Assembly: GCA_003500955.1 (NCBI GenBank)
Contig: DNQP01000139.1
Coordinates: 8,123 to 19,750, forward strand
Source: Curvibacter sp.
GTDB taxonomy: Bacteria > Pseudomonadota > Gammaproteobacteria > Burkholderiales > Burkholderiaceae_C
Length of the DNA stretch: 11,628 bases
Reading direction: 5' to 3'
Both the position numbers and the translations under genes were made by a program. Positions 1 through 8,159 of the stretch are shown one piece after another; the first letter of the stretch is position 1, and each line of letters opens with the position of its first letter. The notes below the pieces were generated by a model. That model saw only the letters and a list, made by a program, of their open reading frames with translations. It searched no databases and was not told the origin of the DNA.

Positions 1-3000
1 GCCCCGCCTGCCGCCGGATTTCCAGGCTGGTTTCCCAGCCGTCCATGCCGGGCATCTGCCAGTCCACGAACACGGCGTCGTAGGGCGGGGCACCACGTTG
101 CTGGCGGGCGTCGATCATGCTTAGCGCCTCTTCGCCGCTGGCAGCCAGATCAACCTGCCAGCCCATGGGCAGTGCCATGCCCCTCAGCGCCATCCTGGCG
201 GTAGCGTTGTCGTCGATGAACAGCACCTCCAGTTGTCGCAGCGCCGCCTGAGCCGGCGGTGCAATCAGGGGCAGCGCATCCGCCCCGGCGATCGGCAGCT
301 GGATCTGGAAATGGAAGAGGCTGCCGACCCCAGGCGTGCTCTCGACCTGCAGCTGGCCCCCCATGAGCTGCACCAGCCGGGCGGAGATGGCCAGGCCCAG
401 GCCGGTGCCACCGAAGCGCCGGGTGGTGGAGGCCTCGGCCTGGGAGAAGCCTTCGAAAATCCGCTGCAAATGTTCTGGCGCGATGCCGATGCCTGTGTCC
501 TGCACGCCGATATCCAGCGTCACCCGCCCCGACTCCCGGTTTGTCACGGCGATCTGGACGAGCACCGTCCCCTGGTCGGTGAACTTGATGGCATTGCCGC
601 CCAGGTTGATCAGAACCTGCTTGAGCCGCAGGCTGTCGCCGATCAGGGCGGCTGGAACCTGCGGGTCGATCTTGAACAGCACCTCGATGGCCTTGTCGCC
701 CGTGTTGGCCGAGAGGATTACCGCCAGGTCCCGCATCAAGGTGTCGACCTCGAAGGGAGCAGTCTCCAGCACCACCTTTCCGGCCTCCACCTTGGAGAAG
801 TCGAGGATGTCGTTGAGCAGGCCCAGCAGGGAGCGGGCCGCACCCTCGGTCTTGGACACGTAATCCTGTTGGCGCGGTGTGAGGGCGGAGCGCTGCAAGA
901 GGCTGAGCATGCCCAGGATCGCATTCATGGGCGTGCGGATCTCATGGCTCATATTGGCCAGGAACTGGCTCTTCGCGCGGTTGGCCTGCTCGGCCTCGTT
1001 GCGCGAGCGCACCAGATCGCTGATGTCGATGCGGAAGCCGACGATGTGCCCCTCGGAGGTCTTGCGCTCAACCACGCGCAGGTAGCGCCCATCGCCAAGC
1101 GCCTGAACCAGATCGGTATTGCCACCGCGATGCTGTGCCACTCGCTCCGCGACCCATTCGTTCACTCTTCCAATCGCCGCGGTGTACTCGCCGCGTTCCG
1201 CTCCGTAGCGGATGATCTCCTCAAAGGTTGTGCCAGGCTGCATCGCCGCCGCTGCGATGGGGTAGGTATCCCGATAACGCTGGTTGCAGATCAGCAGTCG
1301 GTCCTGGTCGTCATAGATCACAAAGGCTTCATCCAGCGTGTTGATGGCCTCGCGCAGCATTTCATCGGCACGGTGCGCCTCACGCTCTGCGCTCTTGCGT
1401 GCGGTGACGTCGATCATCATGAACAACACGCCTCCGTCGCCCATGGGCTGGACGCGGACCTCCAGGACCTGACCATTGGGCCGGGTGCGCTCAAAGATGG
1501 TCTCCTTCCTGCGCTTGAAACTCTTGACGGCCCGCGCCACGATCTGATCGATATCGCCCGCGCCGAACTCGCCGCGCTCGGCTTCGTTACGGATCAGGTC
1601 TTCGTATGCCACGCGCTTGCCCTCGAAGATCGATTCAGGGAAGTTGAGCAGCGCCCCGAACTGCCGGTTACGCATGATGAGTGTGAGGTCTTGATCGAAG
1701 GCCGCCAGCCCGCCGGGCATGTTCTCCAGGACGGCGGTGAGCAGCTGGTTCTGCTCGCGCACACGCCGCTCCAGGTTGCGGCGTGTGGTGATGTCCTGAA
1801 AGGCCCCGATCAGCCGCACGGCCTTGCCGTCGACGAACTCGGCCTCGCCCACGGAGCGCACCCAGATCTTGCGACCGGTTGCCGTGATGAGCTCGGCTTC
1901 GACGTCGAAGCCCGCCCCCTCCCGAATGGCGCGCTCCACCGCCCGTGCGATGGTCGCTCCCGAGTCCGGGGTATAGAAGGACAGGCCCTGCTCCACCGTC
2001 GGCACATAGTCCTCGGGCACTTCGTGGATGCGACGGGTCTGCCGGCTCCAGTAGACCTCGTTGGTCGTGAGGTCGAGCGACCACCCGCCGATGCCCGCTA
2101 CCTGACCGGCCCGCTCGAGCATTTCTTCGCTCTTGCGCAGTTCCTGCTCCAGGCGCTTGCGCTCCGTGATGTCCGTGTAGGTGGTCACGAAGCCCCCGCC
2201 TGGCAGCGGCAGGCCCCGGACCTCCAGCACCGTCCCGCTGGGCCGGGTACGCTCCATCACGTGGGGGACAGGGTGGCGTGCCCTGTCGACGATGGCGGCC
2301 ACGATGCCGTCCACATCTCCCGGTCCGTATTCGCCCCGCAGGGCGTTGTGTCGGATGATGCTCTCAAAGGTCGCGGGGGACGCGTCCAGCAGAGGCCCAG
2401 GAAGCTCCAACAGGCCTCCGAACTTGGAGTTCTTGAGGATCAGATTCAGATCGGCATCGAAAGCGCTCAGTCCGCCGGGCAGGTTCTCGATGATGACGGA
2501 CATGAGCTGGTTGCGGCGCGAGACCTCGTCCTGGAGCTGGTGCCGTTCGGAGACGTCCATGTGCGTCCCCGCCATCCACTCGACCCGCCCGTCGGGCAGC
2601 CGCGTAGACGCCGTGCCCCGCGACAGGATCCAGACCCAGTTGCCGCTCTTGTGCCGCAGTCGCCACTCCATCTCGTAGTAGTCCTGCCGTCCGAGCAGGT
2701 AGTCCTTGAGACGCGACGCCGACCGTGGTTCGTCCTCGGGGTGGATCAGCGCTTCCCAGCGCTCGGGGCTCATCGGCGTGAGCTCCTCCAGCGTGTAGCC
2801 CAGCATGCTGGCCCAGCGCTCGTCGATGCGGCTCTCGCCCGTCAGCAGGTTGATCTCCCACGTGCCGACCCGTGTGCCATCGAGCGTGTTCTTCAGGCGC
2901 TGGCGCTCGCGTGCGAGCGCCACCTCAGCGGCGCGTGCCGCTGTGATGTCGAAGCGGATCGATACGTAGCGCTCGATCTCGCCGTTCGTGTCCGTGAAGG

Positions 3001-4984
3001 GGGCCACGATGCTGTCGACCCAATACAGGGAGCCGTCCTTGGCCCGATTGCAGATCTGCCCGCGCCACGGTTCGCCCTGGGCGATCTGACGCCACATCCC
3101 GACCCAGAAGGCGCGGTCGTGCGTGCCGGAGTTCACGATGCGATGGTCCTGGCCCAGCAGCTCCTCACGGCTGTAACCGCTGATGCGGCAGAACGCGTCG
3201 TTGACGCGCGTGATGCGCCCGTCGCGGCCAGCCTCCGACACGATGGCGTGGGCGTTGATCGTGCTCATCAAAGCCTCGGTCTCGCGCAGGGCCGCGGCGA
3301 GCTGCTCGGTGTACTGGCGTTCGCGGTCCTGGGCGGCACGCTGCTCGGTGATGTCGCGCTCCACGGCCATGAAGCCGCTGAACTGTCCCCGGGCGTCGGT
3401 GATGGGCTGAATCTCGAGCTCGAGCCAGTAATGCGATCCGTCCTTGTGGCGATTCTGGATCTCGACGTGACAGGCCTCGCGCCGGGCCAGCTGCTGTGAG
3501 AGTGTGGCCACGGTGGCTGGGTCGGTCCGGTCCGATTGCAGCAAGGCTCCGGGTTTGAGGCCTCGTGCCTCGTCCGCCGAGTAGCCGGACACCCGGGTGA
3601 ACGCCTCGTTGGTCCACGTGATCTTTCCAGACTCATCGGTGATGATCACGGCATCCCGGGTGCGCTGCGCGATGGAGGAGAGGCGCTGCAGCTCGGACGT
3701 CAAGTCTTGTGCGAGTCGCTCTGCGCGCAGGCGGGCTGTCGCCAGCAGGCAGTAAGCCAGCGCGATCAGAGCGCTGATGACGATGCCGGCGGTACCGACC
3801 AACAGGGCACGGCCTTCCTCCGTGCCTGCATCGAAGGCCGCAGTACTTTTCGCGGTCAGGACAAAGGGCTGGTCGGCTATGGTGAAAAGAGCCTCGGCCA
3901 GGTGCCGTCCACCCGTCGCACCGGACGCGGCCACCGTGCCGGTCGTTGGTGTCAATCCAGACTGGTACACCAGCGTCCTGCCACCAGCGACGTCCAGTGC
4001 GTGTACTTCGAGGGTCAGATCCTGTGCCGACAGGGCCTGGAAGACGCCCATGGCGTCCTCGGCGACGACCGGTGCATAGGCAAAGCCCCGATGCAGTGCC
4101 ATGCGTTCAGCCAACGTGTCCGGAACCAGGCCACCGGCATACAAGGGGGTCAGCAGCAGAAAGCCCGGGCGGCGCTGCTTGTCCTGCACCAGCGTGATGG
4201 CCCCGCTCAGGGTGGTTCGGCCGGTGCGTATGGCCTGCTCTGCGGCGGCCCGACGTATCGATTCGCCACCGATGTCCAGACCGATGGCGGCGGCATTGTC
4301 GTGCAAAGGCTCCAGCAGGGTGATCACAAAAAGGTCCGGGGCGTTCCCTGCCGTCTTCAGCTGAAAGTTCCGCTGGTGGGTTCGCTGCTGCTGGCGCAGG
4401 TAGAGGCCCAGCCCTTCACGTGGCACGCGTTCGATGTAGCCAAAGCCCCGGATGCCCGGAAAGTCGCGTGTGTAGCCCCGGGCCTCCCAATATTTGCGGA
4501 ACAGCTCCTTGTCAAACTGACCGTCGGCAGCGTGGATCCCACGCAGGCTCTGCAAACCCAAGGCGGCTTTCTCGAAGGCGATCTGCAGGTTGGATTGCAC
4601 TTGCATGGCCTGCCGCTGGAAACGCTCTTCGCCCTCTTGATACGCGTCGGCCCAGATGCTGCGCGCCAGTCCGAGGGAGACAAGCGCGCCAGCCAGGAAG
4701 ATGGCGACACCACCCAGCCAGGCGCGCCGCGCAGCCGCATCGCCGTAAGGCATATCGGCGGCCTGTACACCGTCGGGCGTCCGCGCATGGACCCGCCAGC
4801 GCCAGATCAGCAGGGGCACCGTCAGCATGCCGAGCCCCGCAAGATGAACCAGCGTCTTCGACATCAGATCCGGTGCCAACGGCACCCAGACGAATCCGTA
4901 AGCCACCAGCGCTTGCGTCACGCCGACGATCAGGACGACTTCAAGCAGGAGTTGAGGGCGTATCTTGGATGAAGCGTGGCTCAT
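1..4984 (-). CDS. CHASE / multi-PAS hybrid sensor histidine kinase (3' end outside window)
   Basis: Membrane-bound hybrid histidine kinase; 1661 codons are visible and the C-terminus is cut by the window edge. In order: hydrophobic segments at about residues 12-33, 44-61 and 88-107; a CHASE sensor domain (about 115-340, with GYIERVP at 182-188); a membrane segment at about 393-415; seven PAS domains (about 430-548, 566-680, 694-812, 825-938, 955-1065, 1080-1190, 1209-1322); HisKA with NMSHEIRTPMN (phospho-acceptor His1347); HATPase with NAIKF (Asn1464), DTGIGI and GGTGLGLAI (about 1525); and a REC domain from about 1586 (IDDN acidic pocket 1590-1593, phospho-acceptor Asp1641 in VDWQMPGMDG). 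CHASE domains bind small periplasmic ligands; the ligand here is unknown. PAS4, PAS6 and PAS7 are of the PAS_7 type, and PAS3 and PAS5 of the PAS_3 type. The start is well fixed: an in-frame TAA lies eight codons upstream (5006-5008), although the Shine-Dalgarno is weak. More REC or Hpt domains may follow outside the window. The kinase assignment is firm; the signal and output are not. Confidence 0.93.
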   Translation of the reverse strand, partial: MSHASSKIRPQLLLEVVLIVGVTQALVAYGFVWVPLAPDLMSKTLVHLAGLGMLTVPLLIWRWRVHARTPDGVQAADMPYGDAAARRAWLGGVAIFLAGALVSLGLARSIWADAYQEGEERFQRQAMQVQSNLQIAFEKAALGLQSLRGIHAADGQFDKELFRKYWEARGYTRDFPGIRGFGYIERVPREGLGLYLRQQQRTHQRNFQLKTAGNAPDLFVITLLEPLHDNAAAIGLDIGGESIRRAAAEQAIRTGRTTLSGAITLVQDKQRRPGFLLLTPLYAGGLVPDTLAERMALHRGFAYAPVVAEDAMGVFQALSAQDLTLEVHALDVAGGRTLVYQSGLTPTTGTVAASGATGGRHLAEALFTIADQPFVLTAKSTAAFDAGTEEGRALLVGTAGIVISALIALAYCLLATARLRAERLAQDLTSELQRLSSIAQRTRDAVIITDESGKITWTNEAFTRVSGYSADEARGLKPGALLQSDRTDPATVATLSQQLARREACHVEIQNRHKDGSHYWLELEIQPITDARGQFSGFMAVERDITEQRAAQDRERQYTEQLAAALRETEALMSTINAHAIVSEAGRDGRITRVNDAFCRISGYSREELLGQDHRIVNSGTHDRAFWVGMWRQIAQGEPWRGQICNRAKDGSLYWVDSIVAPFTDTNGEIERYVSIRFDITAARAAEVALARERQRLKNTLDGTRVGTWEINLLTGESRIDERWASMLGYTLEELTPMSPERWEALIHPEDEPRSASRLKDYLLGRQDYYEMEWRLRHKSGNWVWILSRGTASTRLPDGRVEWMAGTHMDVSERHQLQDEVSRRNQLMSVIIENLPGGLSAFDADLNLILKNSKFGGLLELPGPLLDASPATFESIIRHNALRGEYGPGDVDGIVAAIVDRARHPVPHVMERTRPSGTVLEVRGLPLPGGGFVTTYTDITERKRLEQELRKSEEMLERAGQVAGIGGWSLDLTTNEVYWSRQTRRIHEVPEDYVPTVEQGLSFYTPDSGATIARAVERAIREGAGFDVEAELITATGRKIWVRSVGEAEFVDGKAVRLIGAFQDITTRRNLERRVREQNQLLTAVLENMPGGLAAFDQDLTLIMRNRQFGALLNFPESIFEGKRVAYEDLIRNEAERGEFGAGDIDQIVARAVKSFKRRKETIFERTRPNGQVLEVRVQPMGDGGVLFMMIDVTARKSAEREAHRADEMLREAINTLDEAFVIYDDQDRLLICNQRYRDTYPIAAAAMQPGTTFEEIIRYGAERGEYTAAIGRVNEWVAERVAQHRGGNTDLVQALGDGRYLRVVERKTSEGHIVGFRIDISDLVRSRNEAEQANRAKSQFLANMSHEIRTPMNAILGMLSLLQRSALTPRQQDYVSKTEGAARSLLGLLNDILDFSKVEAGKVVLETAPFEVDTLMRDLAVILSANTGDKAIEVLFKIDPQVPAALIGDSLRLKQVLINLGGNAIKFTDQGTVLVQIAVTNRESGRVTLDIGVQDTGIGIAPEHLQRIFEGFSQAEASTTRRFGGTGLGLAISARLVQLMGGQLQVESTPGVGSLFHFQIQLPIAGADALPLIAPPAQAALRQLEVLFIDDNATARMALRGMALPMGWQVDLAASGEEALSMIDARQQRGAPPYDAVFVDWQMPGMDGWETSLEIRRQAG

Positions 4985-5031
4985 GGCGCGAGAGATTTCC
5001 GTCGGTTATGCGGCCTTGCAGGCTTCGCACG

Positions 5032-5062
5032 ACGATAGCAGACCCCCATGGCGGACGAGCAA
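5032..5062 (-). promoter_or_regulatory. Possible sigma70-like promoter of the sensor kinase
   Basis: On the minus strand TTGCTC (5057-5062) lies 19 bp before TATCGT (5032-5037), and the latter is preceded by TGC as in an extended -10. It sits in the 135-bp gap between rsxB and the kinase, about 48 bases before the kinase ATG. The long spacer and imperfect hexamers make this tentative; the kinase could instead be read through from the phaZ-rsxB unit. I see nothing else convincing in this gap, only a weak 6-bp stem (AGCGGT/ACCGCT, about 5068-5094). Confidence 0.25.
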
Positions 5063-5119
5063 GGTCTAGCGGTTCTTTTTCACGCCAGACCGCTTGCGCT
5101 GAGGCGCGCAGCACCGTGT

Positions 5120-5779
5120 TCAAGAACTGGCCTGGCGTCGCGCCCGGGCGCGCTTCAGCGCCGCTTCGATGACGGCGCGCTTCTTGTCGAGGGCCGCTGG
5201 ATCGGTATGCTGGCTGTGCGCCGGCAGATCAGCCAGCTTGGCCTGGGCCTTGGCCTCGAGCCGCAGCGCATGCTCAGCCTCGTCGCGCTGCAGGCGCAGC
5301 ACATGGAAGTCGTAGCGCCGCCGGGCCGTGTCCGCCTGTTGTGGCGACCACGCAGCCCAGCCCGTGCGCTCGCCGCTGACGTTGTCCATGCGGATGCAGT
5401 CCACGGGGCAGACCGGGATGCAGAGTTCGCAGCCCGTGCAATAGGCCTCAATCACCGTGTGCATGCGCTTGTTGGCGCCCAGGATGGCGTCGGTGGGGCA
5501 GACCTTGAGGCAGAGCGTGCAGCCGATGCACCAGTCCTCGTCGATCACGGCCGTTGTCATGGGCCCTTCGATGCCGAAGTCGGGGTTGAGCGGCTGGAGG
5601 GGCTGTCCGGTGATGGCGGCCAGGCGGGCCACACCTTCGGCGCCGCCGGGCGGGCACTGGTTGATCGGCGCCTCACCGGCCGCGATGGCCTGGGCATAGG
5701 CTGCGCAGTCCGGGTAGCCGCAGCGCGTGCACTGGGTCTGGGGCAGGGCGTCGAGGATCTGGGCGGCGGTCGCGGGCAT
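5120..5779 (-). CDS. rsxB: RsxB/RnfB-like Fe-S electron transport protein
   Basis: A 219-residue ferredoxin-type protein related to subunit B of the Rnf/Rsx electron transport complex, which in other bacteria passes electrons to membrane partners or keeps SoxR reduced. The N-terminus holds a four-cysteine cluster domain (C17, C20, C25, C42: CTRCGYPDC then QCPPGG). Two classical 4Fe-4S motifs follow: [12 protein letters not shown] (C84, C87, C90, C94) and [12 protein letters not shown] (C114, C117, C120, C124). The C-terminal 80 residues are charged and alanine-rich, probably helical. E. coli RsxB begins with a hydrophobic membrane segment; this protein starts almost directly at the cysteine domain, so it is probably soluble. 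No other rnf/rsx subunit is in the window. It lies 24 bp downstream of phaZ on the same strand, suggesting co-transcription. The Shine-Dalgarno is weak. Electron donor and acceptor cannot be inferred from sequence. Confidence 0.9.
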   Translation of the reverse strand: MPATAAQILDALPQTQCTRCGYPDCAAYAQAIAAGEAPINQCPPGGAEGVARLAAITGQPLQPLNPDFGIEGPMTTAVIDEDWCIGCTLCLKVCPTDAILGANKRMHTVIEAYCTGCELCIPVCPVDCIRMDNVSGERTGWAAWSPQQADTARRRYDFHVLRLQRDEAEHALRLEAKAQAKLADLPAHSQHTDPAALDKKRAVIEAALKRARARRQASS

Positions 5780-5803
5780 GGCGGCCCGATTATCCTGCGC
5801 CGT

Positions 5804-7111
5804 TCAGGCGGCGGATCTGGCGGTCTTGCGACCGCCGGCCTTGACCGGCTTGTCGTGGTCGCGGATGAAAGCGCGCACCTCGGGGTAGACCAGCTCACGC
5901 CAGCGCCGGCCCGAGAAGATGCCGTAATGGCCCGCGCCCTGGACCTCGTAGTGGCGCTGTCTGCTGGCCGGCACGCCGGAACACAGCTCGTGCACGGCGC
6001 GGGTCTGGCCCGAACCCGAGATGTCGTCGAGCTCGCCTTCGACCGAGAGCAGGGCGGTGGTCTGGATGTCCTGCGGGCGCACGCGTTCGGCCTGCCCGTC
6101 CGCGTTCCTCACGTCCCAGGTTCCGTGCACCAGGCTGTAATCCTGGAACACGGTCTTGATGGTCTCCAGGTAGTAGTCCGCGTCCATGTCGAGCACGGCG
6201 TTGTACTCGTCGTAGAACTGGCGATGGGCCTCGGCGCTGGTATCGTCACCCTTGATCAGGTGTTCGAAGTAGTCGTAATGGCTCTGGGCATGGTGCTGGG
6301 GGTTCATGGCCACGAAGCCTGCGTGCTGCAGAAAGCCCGGGTAGACCTTGCGGCCCGCACCTGGGTAGTTGCTGGGCACGCGGTAGATCACGTTGTGCTC
6401 GAACCAGCTGTGGCTCTTGGTCATGGCCAGGTTGTTGACAGCCGTGGGCGACTTGCGCGCGTCGATGGGGCCGCCCATCATGGTCGTCGACAGGGGCGTG
6501 GTCTCGCCGCGGCTGGCCATCAGCGAGATCGCGGCCAGCACGGGCACCGTGGGCTGGCACACGCTCATGACGTGGCAGTTGCCGTACTCCCGTTGCAGGT
6601 GGCGGATGAACTCCTGCACGTAGTTGACGTAGTCGTCCAGATGGAATTCGCCCTCGGACAAGGGCACCATGCGCGCGTTCTTCCAGTCGGTGATGTAGAC
6701 CTTGTGGTCCTTGAGCATGGTGCGCACGGTGTCGCGCAGCAGCGTGGCGTAGTGGCCCGAAAGCGGTGCCACGATGAGCACCACGGGCTGGGTCTTGAGC
6801 CGCGTCAGCGTAGCCGGGTCGTCGGAGAAGCGCTTGAAGCGGCGCAACTCGCAGAAGGGCTTGTCGACTTCCACGCGCTCGTGGATGGCGACCTTGACGC
6901 CGTCCACGTCGACTGTGCGGATGCCGAACTCGGGCTTCTCGTAGTCCTTGCCCAGCCGGTGCAGCAGGGCGTAGCCGGCCGCCATGCGCTGGGCATGCGG
7001 CAGATGGGCCAGGGGCGAGAGCGGGTTGTTGAAGGCCTTGGCCGTGGCCTGGGCCAGATCGGCAAAGGGCTCCATCAGGGAGCGCTGGGCTTCGTAGAGC
7101 TGGTAGAGCAT
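5804..7111 (-). CDS. phaZ: Intracellular polyhydroxyalkanoate (PHB) depolymerase
   Basis: A 435-residue protein of the intracellular PHB depolymerase family (Cupriavidus PhaZ1 type, usually a little over 400 residues). It hydrolyses native amorphous PHB granules in the cytoplasm, releasing hydroxybutyrate units for carbon and energy. The N-terminus MLYQLYEAQRS matches the family. The catalytic nucleophile in this family is a cysteine rather than serine; here it is C185 in VMSVCQPTVPV. The likely triad partners are D362 or D363 (EGELDDISGSG) and H395 (QGAGHYGIFSG). No signal peptide is seen, in keeping with an intracellular enzyme. The frame stays open for 49 more codons upstream, but that stretch does not resemble the family and overlaps the promoter. 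ATG 7111 has a strong Shine-Dalgarno (AAGGGAG, 5-base spacing). It heads a probable two-gene unit with rsxB and has its own promoter with a possible PhaR site. Confidence 0.95.
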   Translation of the reverse strand: MLYQLYEAQRSLMEPFADLAQATAKAFNNPLSPLAHLPHAQRMAAGYALLHRLGKDYEKPEFGIRTVDVDGVKVAIHERVEVDKPFCELRRFKRFSDDPATLTRLKTQPVVLIVAPLSGHYATLLRDTVRTMLKDHKVYITDWKNARMVPLSEGEFHLDDYVNYVQEFIRHLQREYGNCHVMSVCQPTVPVLAAISLMASRGETTPLSTTMMGGPIDARKSPTAVNNLAMTKSHSWFEHNVIYRVPSNYPGAGRKVYPGFLQHAGFVAMNPQHHAQSHYDYFEHLIKGDDTSAEAHRQFYDEYNAVLDMDADYYLETIKTVFQDYSLVHGTWDVRNADGQAERVRPQDIQTTALLSVEGELDDISGSGQTRAVHELCSGVPASRQRHYEVQGAGHYGIFSGRRWRELVYPEVRAFIRDHDKPVKAGGRKTARSAA

Positions 7112-7132
7112 GGGGGCTCCCTTGTTTGGGTA

Positions 7133-7144
7133 TGCTGCAGTGCA
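7133..7144. promoter_or_regulatory. TGC-rich, PhaR-like operator candidate
   Basis: TGCTGCAGTGCA is a short TGC/GCA-rich element with the palindrome CTGCAG at its core. It touches the -10 element and covers the expected start point of phaZ. PhaR, the PHA-responsive repressor of phasin and other PHA genes, is known to bind TGC/GCA-rich repeats. A bound repressor here would block phaZ initiation. Only one copy is seen and no phaR gene is in the window, so the assignment is inference from similarity and position. Confidence 0.4.
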
Positions 7145-7171
7145 ATATAACAGTTGCGTCCGGTTTGTCCA
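7144..7171 (-). promoter_or_regulatory. Sigma70-like promoter of phaZ
   Basis: On the minus strand TGGACA (7166-7171) and TATATT (7144-7149) are separated by 16 bp. Each matches the sigma70 consensus at five of six positions. Transcription would start near 7137, about 25 bases before the phaZ ATG, leaving room for the AAGGGAG ribosome site. This is the only AT-rich patch in the phaZ/dioxygenase gap. On the plus strand the same patch reads TATAAC (7146-7151) with a weak TTGTTT 18 bp upstream (7122-7127), a possible overlapping promoter for the divergent gene. Confidence 0.6.
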
Positions 7172-7236
7172 TCCGTAGAAGTGCGATGCCGGACCGCCAT
7201 CTCTTGCCGAACGACAGCGCCTACGCCAGAGCCACC

Positions 7237-8106
7237 ATGAACAGCACCGCCGGGGCATCGAGCCGCCTCTCCCTTCAGAATCTGCAGCCCAGCCCGCGCA
7301 TGCCAGTGCTCTTCATCGGCCATGGCAGTCCGATGAACGTGATCGAGCCCAACGAGTTTCGTCCGAAGTGGGAGGCCCTGGGCCTGGAATTTGGCGACGG
7401 GACGGATGCGCGCTGGCCCCGGCCCCAGCTCATCCTGTGCATCTCGGCCCACTGGATCACGCGCGGCTGGTGGCTCACGGCCATGGACCCGCCGCCGACT
7501 ATCCACGACTTTGGCGGCTTTCCGCAGGCCCTGTTCGACCAGCAGTACCCGGCCCCGGGCGCGCCCGCCGTGGCCCGGACGCTGAGCAGCGAACTCCAGG
7601 ACCCGACCCGGGGGCAGCCGCTGGGCCTGGACGACCACGAATGGGGTCTGGACCACGGTACCTGGTCGGTCCTCAAGCCCATGTTCCCGGCGGCAGACAT
7701 CCCTGTGCTGCAGCTGAGCCTGGACTACAGCCGGCCACCGGCCGAGCACCAGGCGCTGGGACGGCAGCTGCGTGCGCTGCGCGAGCGCGGTGTGCTCATC
7801 GTGGGCAGCGGCAACATCGTGCACAACCTGCGCACCATGCGCCGCGGCGCCGGCAACGACCAGGCTTATGACTGGGCGCTGGAGTTCGATCAGCGCATGG
7901 GCGGGCACATCGCCGAGGGCCGGCTCGATGCGTTGGCCGACTTCCTGCAGCTCGGTGAGCTGGCGCGTCTGGCCCATCCCACGCACGACCACTTCCTGCC
8001 CTTGCTGCACGCGGCGGGCGCGGTGCAGCCCGGTGAAGCCCCGCGTTTCTTCAACGAGAAATTCCAGGGCGCCTCGATCTCCATGCGTTCGGTCCTGTGG
8101 TCCTAG
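7237..8106 (+). CDS. ygiD: YgiD/DODA-type class III extradiol ring-cleavage dioxygenase
   Basis: A 289-residue protein of the LigB/DODA family, closely patterned on E. coli YgiD (4,5-DOPA extradiol dioxygenase). Members open catechol-type rings with a metal held by histidines. The usual landmarks are present: FIGHGSPMN (H29), SAHW (H72), PPTIHDFGGFP (H90), GSGNIVHNLRT (H196) and DHFLPLL (H252). The physiological substrate of bacterial members is often unknown. The start is uncertain: the frame is open from further upstream, with ATGs at 7186, 7237 and 7300. I prefer 7237, because the conserved region begins soon after and the upstream stretch lies in the shared control region with phaZ; no candidate has a strong Shine-Dalgarno. 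The gene is divergent from phaZ and convergent with the TauE-like gene 53 bp away, where no clear terminator is visible. Confidence 0.88.
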   Translation: MNSTAGASSRLSLQNLQPSPRMPVLFIGHGSPMNVIEPNEFRPKWEALGLEFGDGTDARWPRPQLILCISAHWITRGWWLTAMDPPPTIHDFGGFPQALFDQQYPAPGAPAVARTLSSELQDPTRGQPLGLDDHEWGLDHGTWSVLKPMFPAADIPVLQLSLDYSRPPAEHQALGRQLRALRERGVLIVGSGNIVHNLRTMRRGAGNDQAYDWALEFDQRMGGHIAEGRLDALADFLQLGELARLAHPTHDHFLPLLHAAGAVQPGEAPRFFNEKFQGASISMRSVLWS

Positions 8107-8159
8107 GACCTGAGCGCACGGGTCTTCTCGTCAGCGACCGTCAAGAGCGCGGCGGATCA

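Noticed and set aside
233..3499. Plus-strand open frame of 1088 codons opposite the sensor kinase
   Set aside because: It lies antisense to a clearly recognisable PAS/HisKA/HATPase coding region. Its translation is rich in Arg, His, Asp, Val and Leu with no domain motif. High-GC genes commonly leave such antisense frames open.
3536..4972. Plus-strand open frame of 478 codons opposite the CHASE region
   Set aside because: Antisense to the kinase N-terminus, where the minus frame shows membrane segments and the GYIERVP CHASE motif; Gln/Arg-rich with no motif.
4941..5123. Small 60-codon minus-strand gene between rsxB and the kinase
   Set aside because: It overlaps the kinase start in another frame, has no clear ribosome site and no recognisable feature.
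5048..7150. Plus-strand open frame of 700 codons opposite rsxB and phaZ
   Set aside because: It overlaps two well-supported genes with intact catalytic and Fe-S motifs, and its His/Val/Gly-rich translation has no recognisable domain. It is a codon-bias shadow.
7112..7258. 49-codon upstream extension of phaZ
   Set aside because: It does not resemble the PHB depolymerase family, runs through the promoter and into the divergent gene, and ATG 7111 has a strong ribosome site.
8107..8159. Terminator between the convergent dioxygenase and exporter genes
   Set aside because: Only a weak GACC/GGTC stem without a real T run is visible, so no terminator is called.
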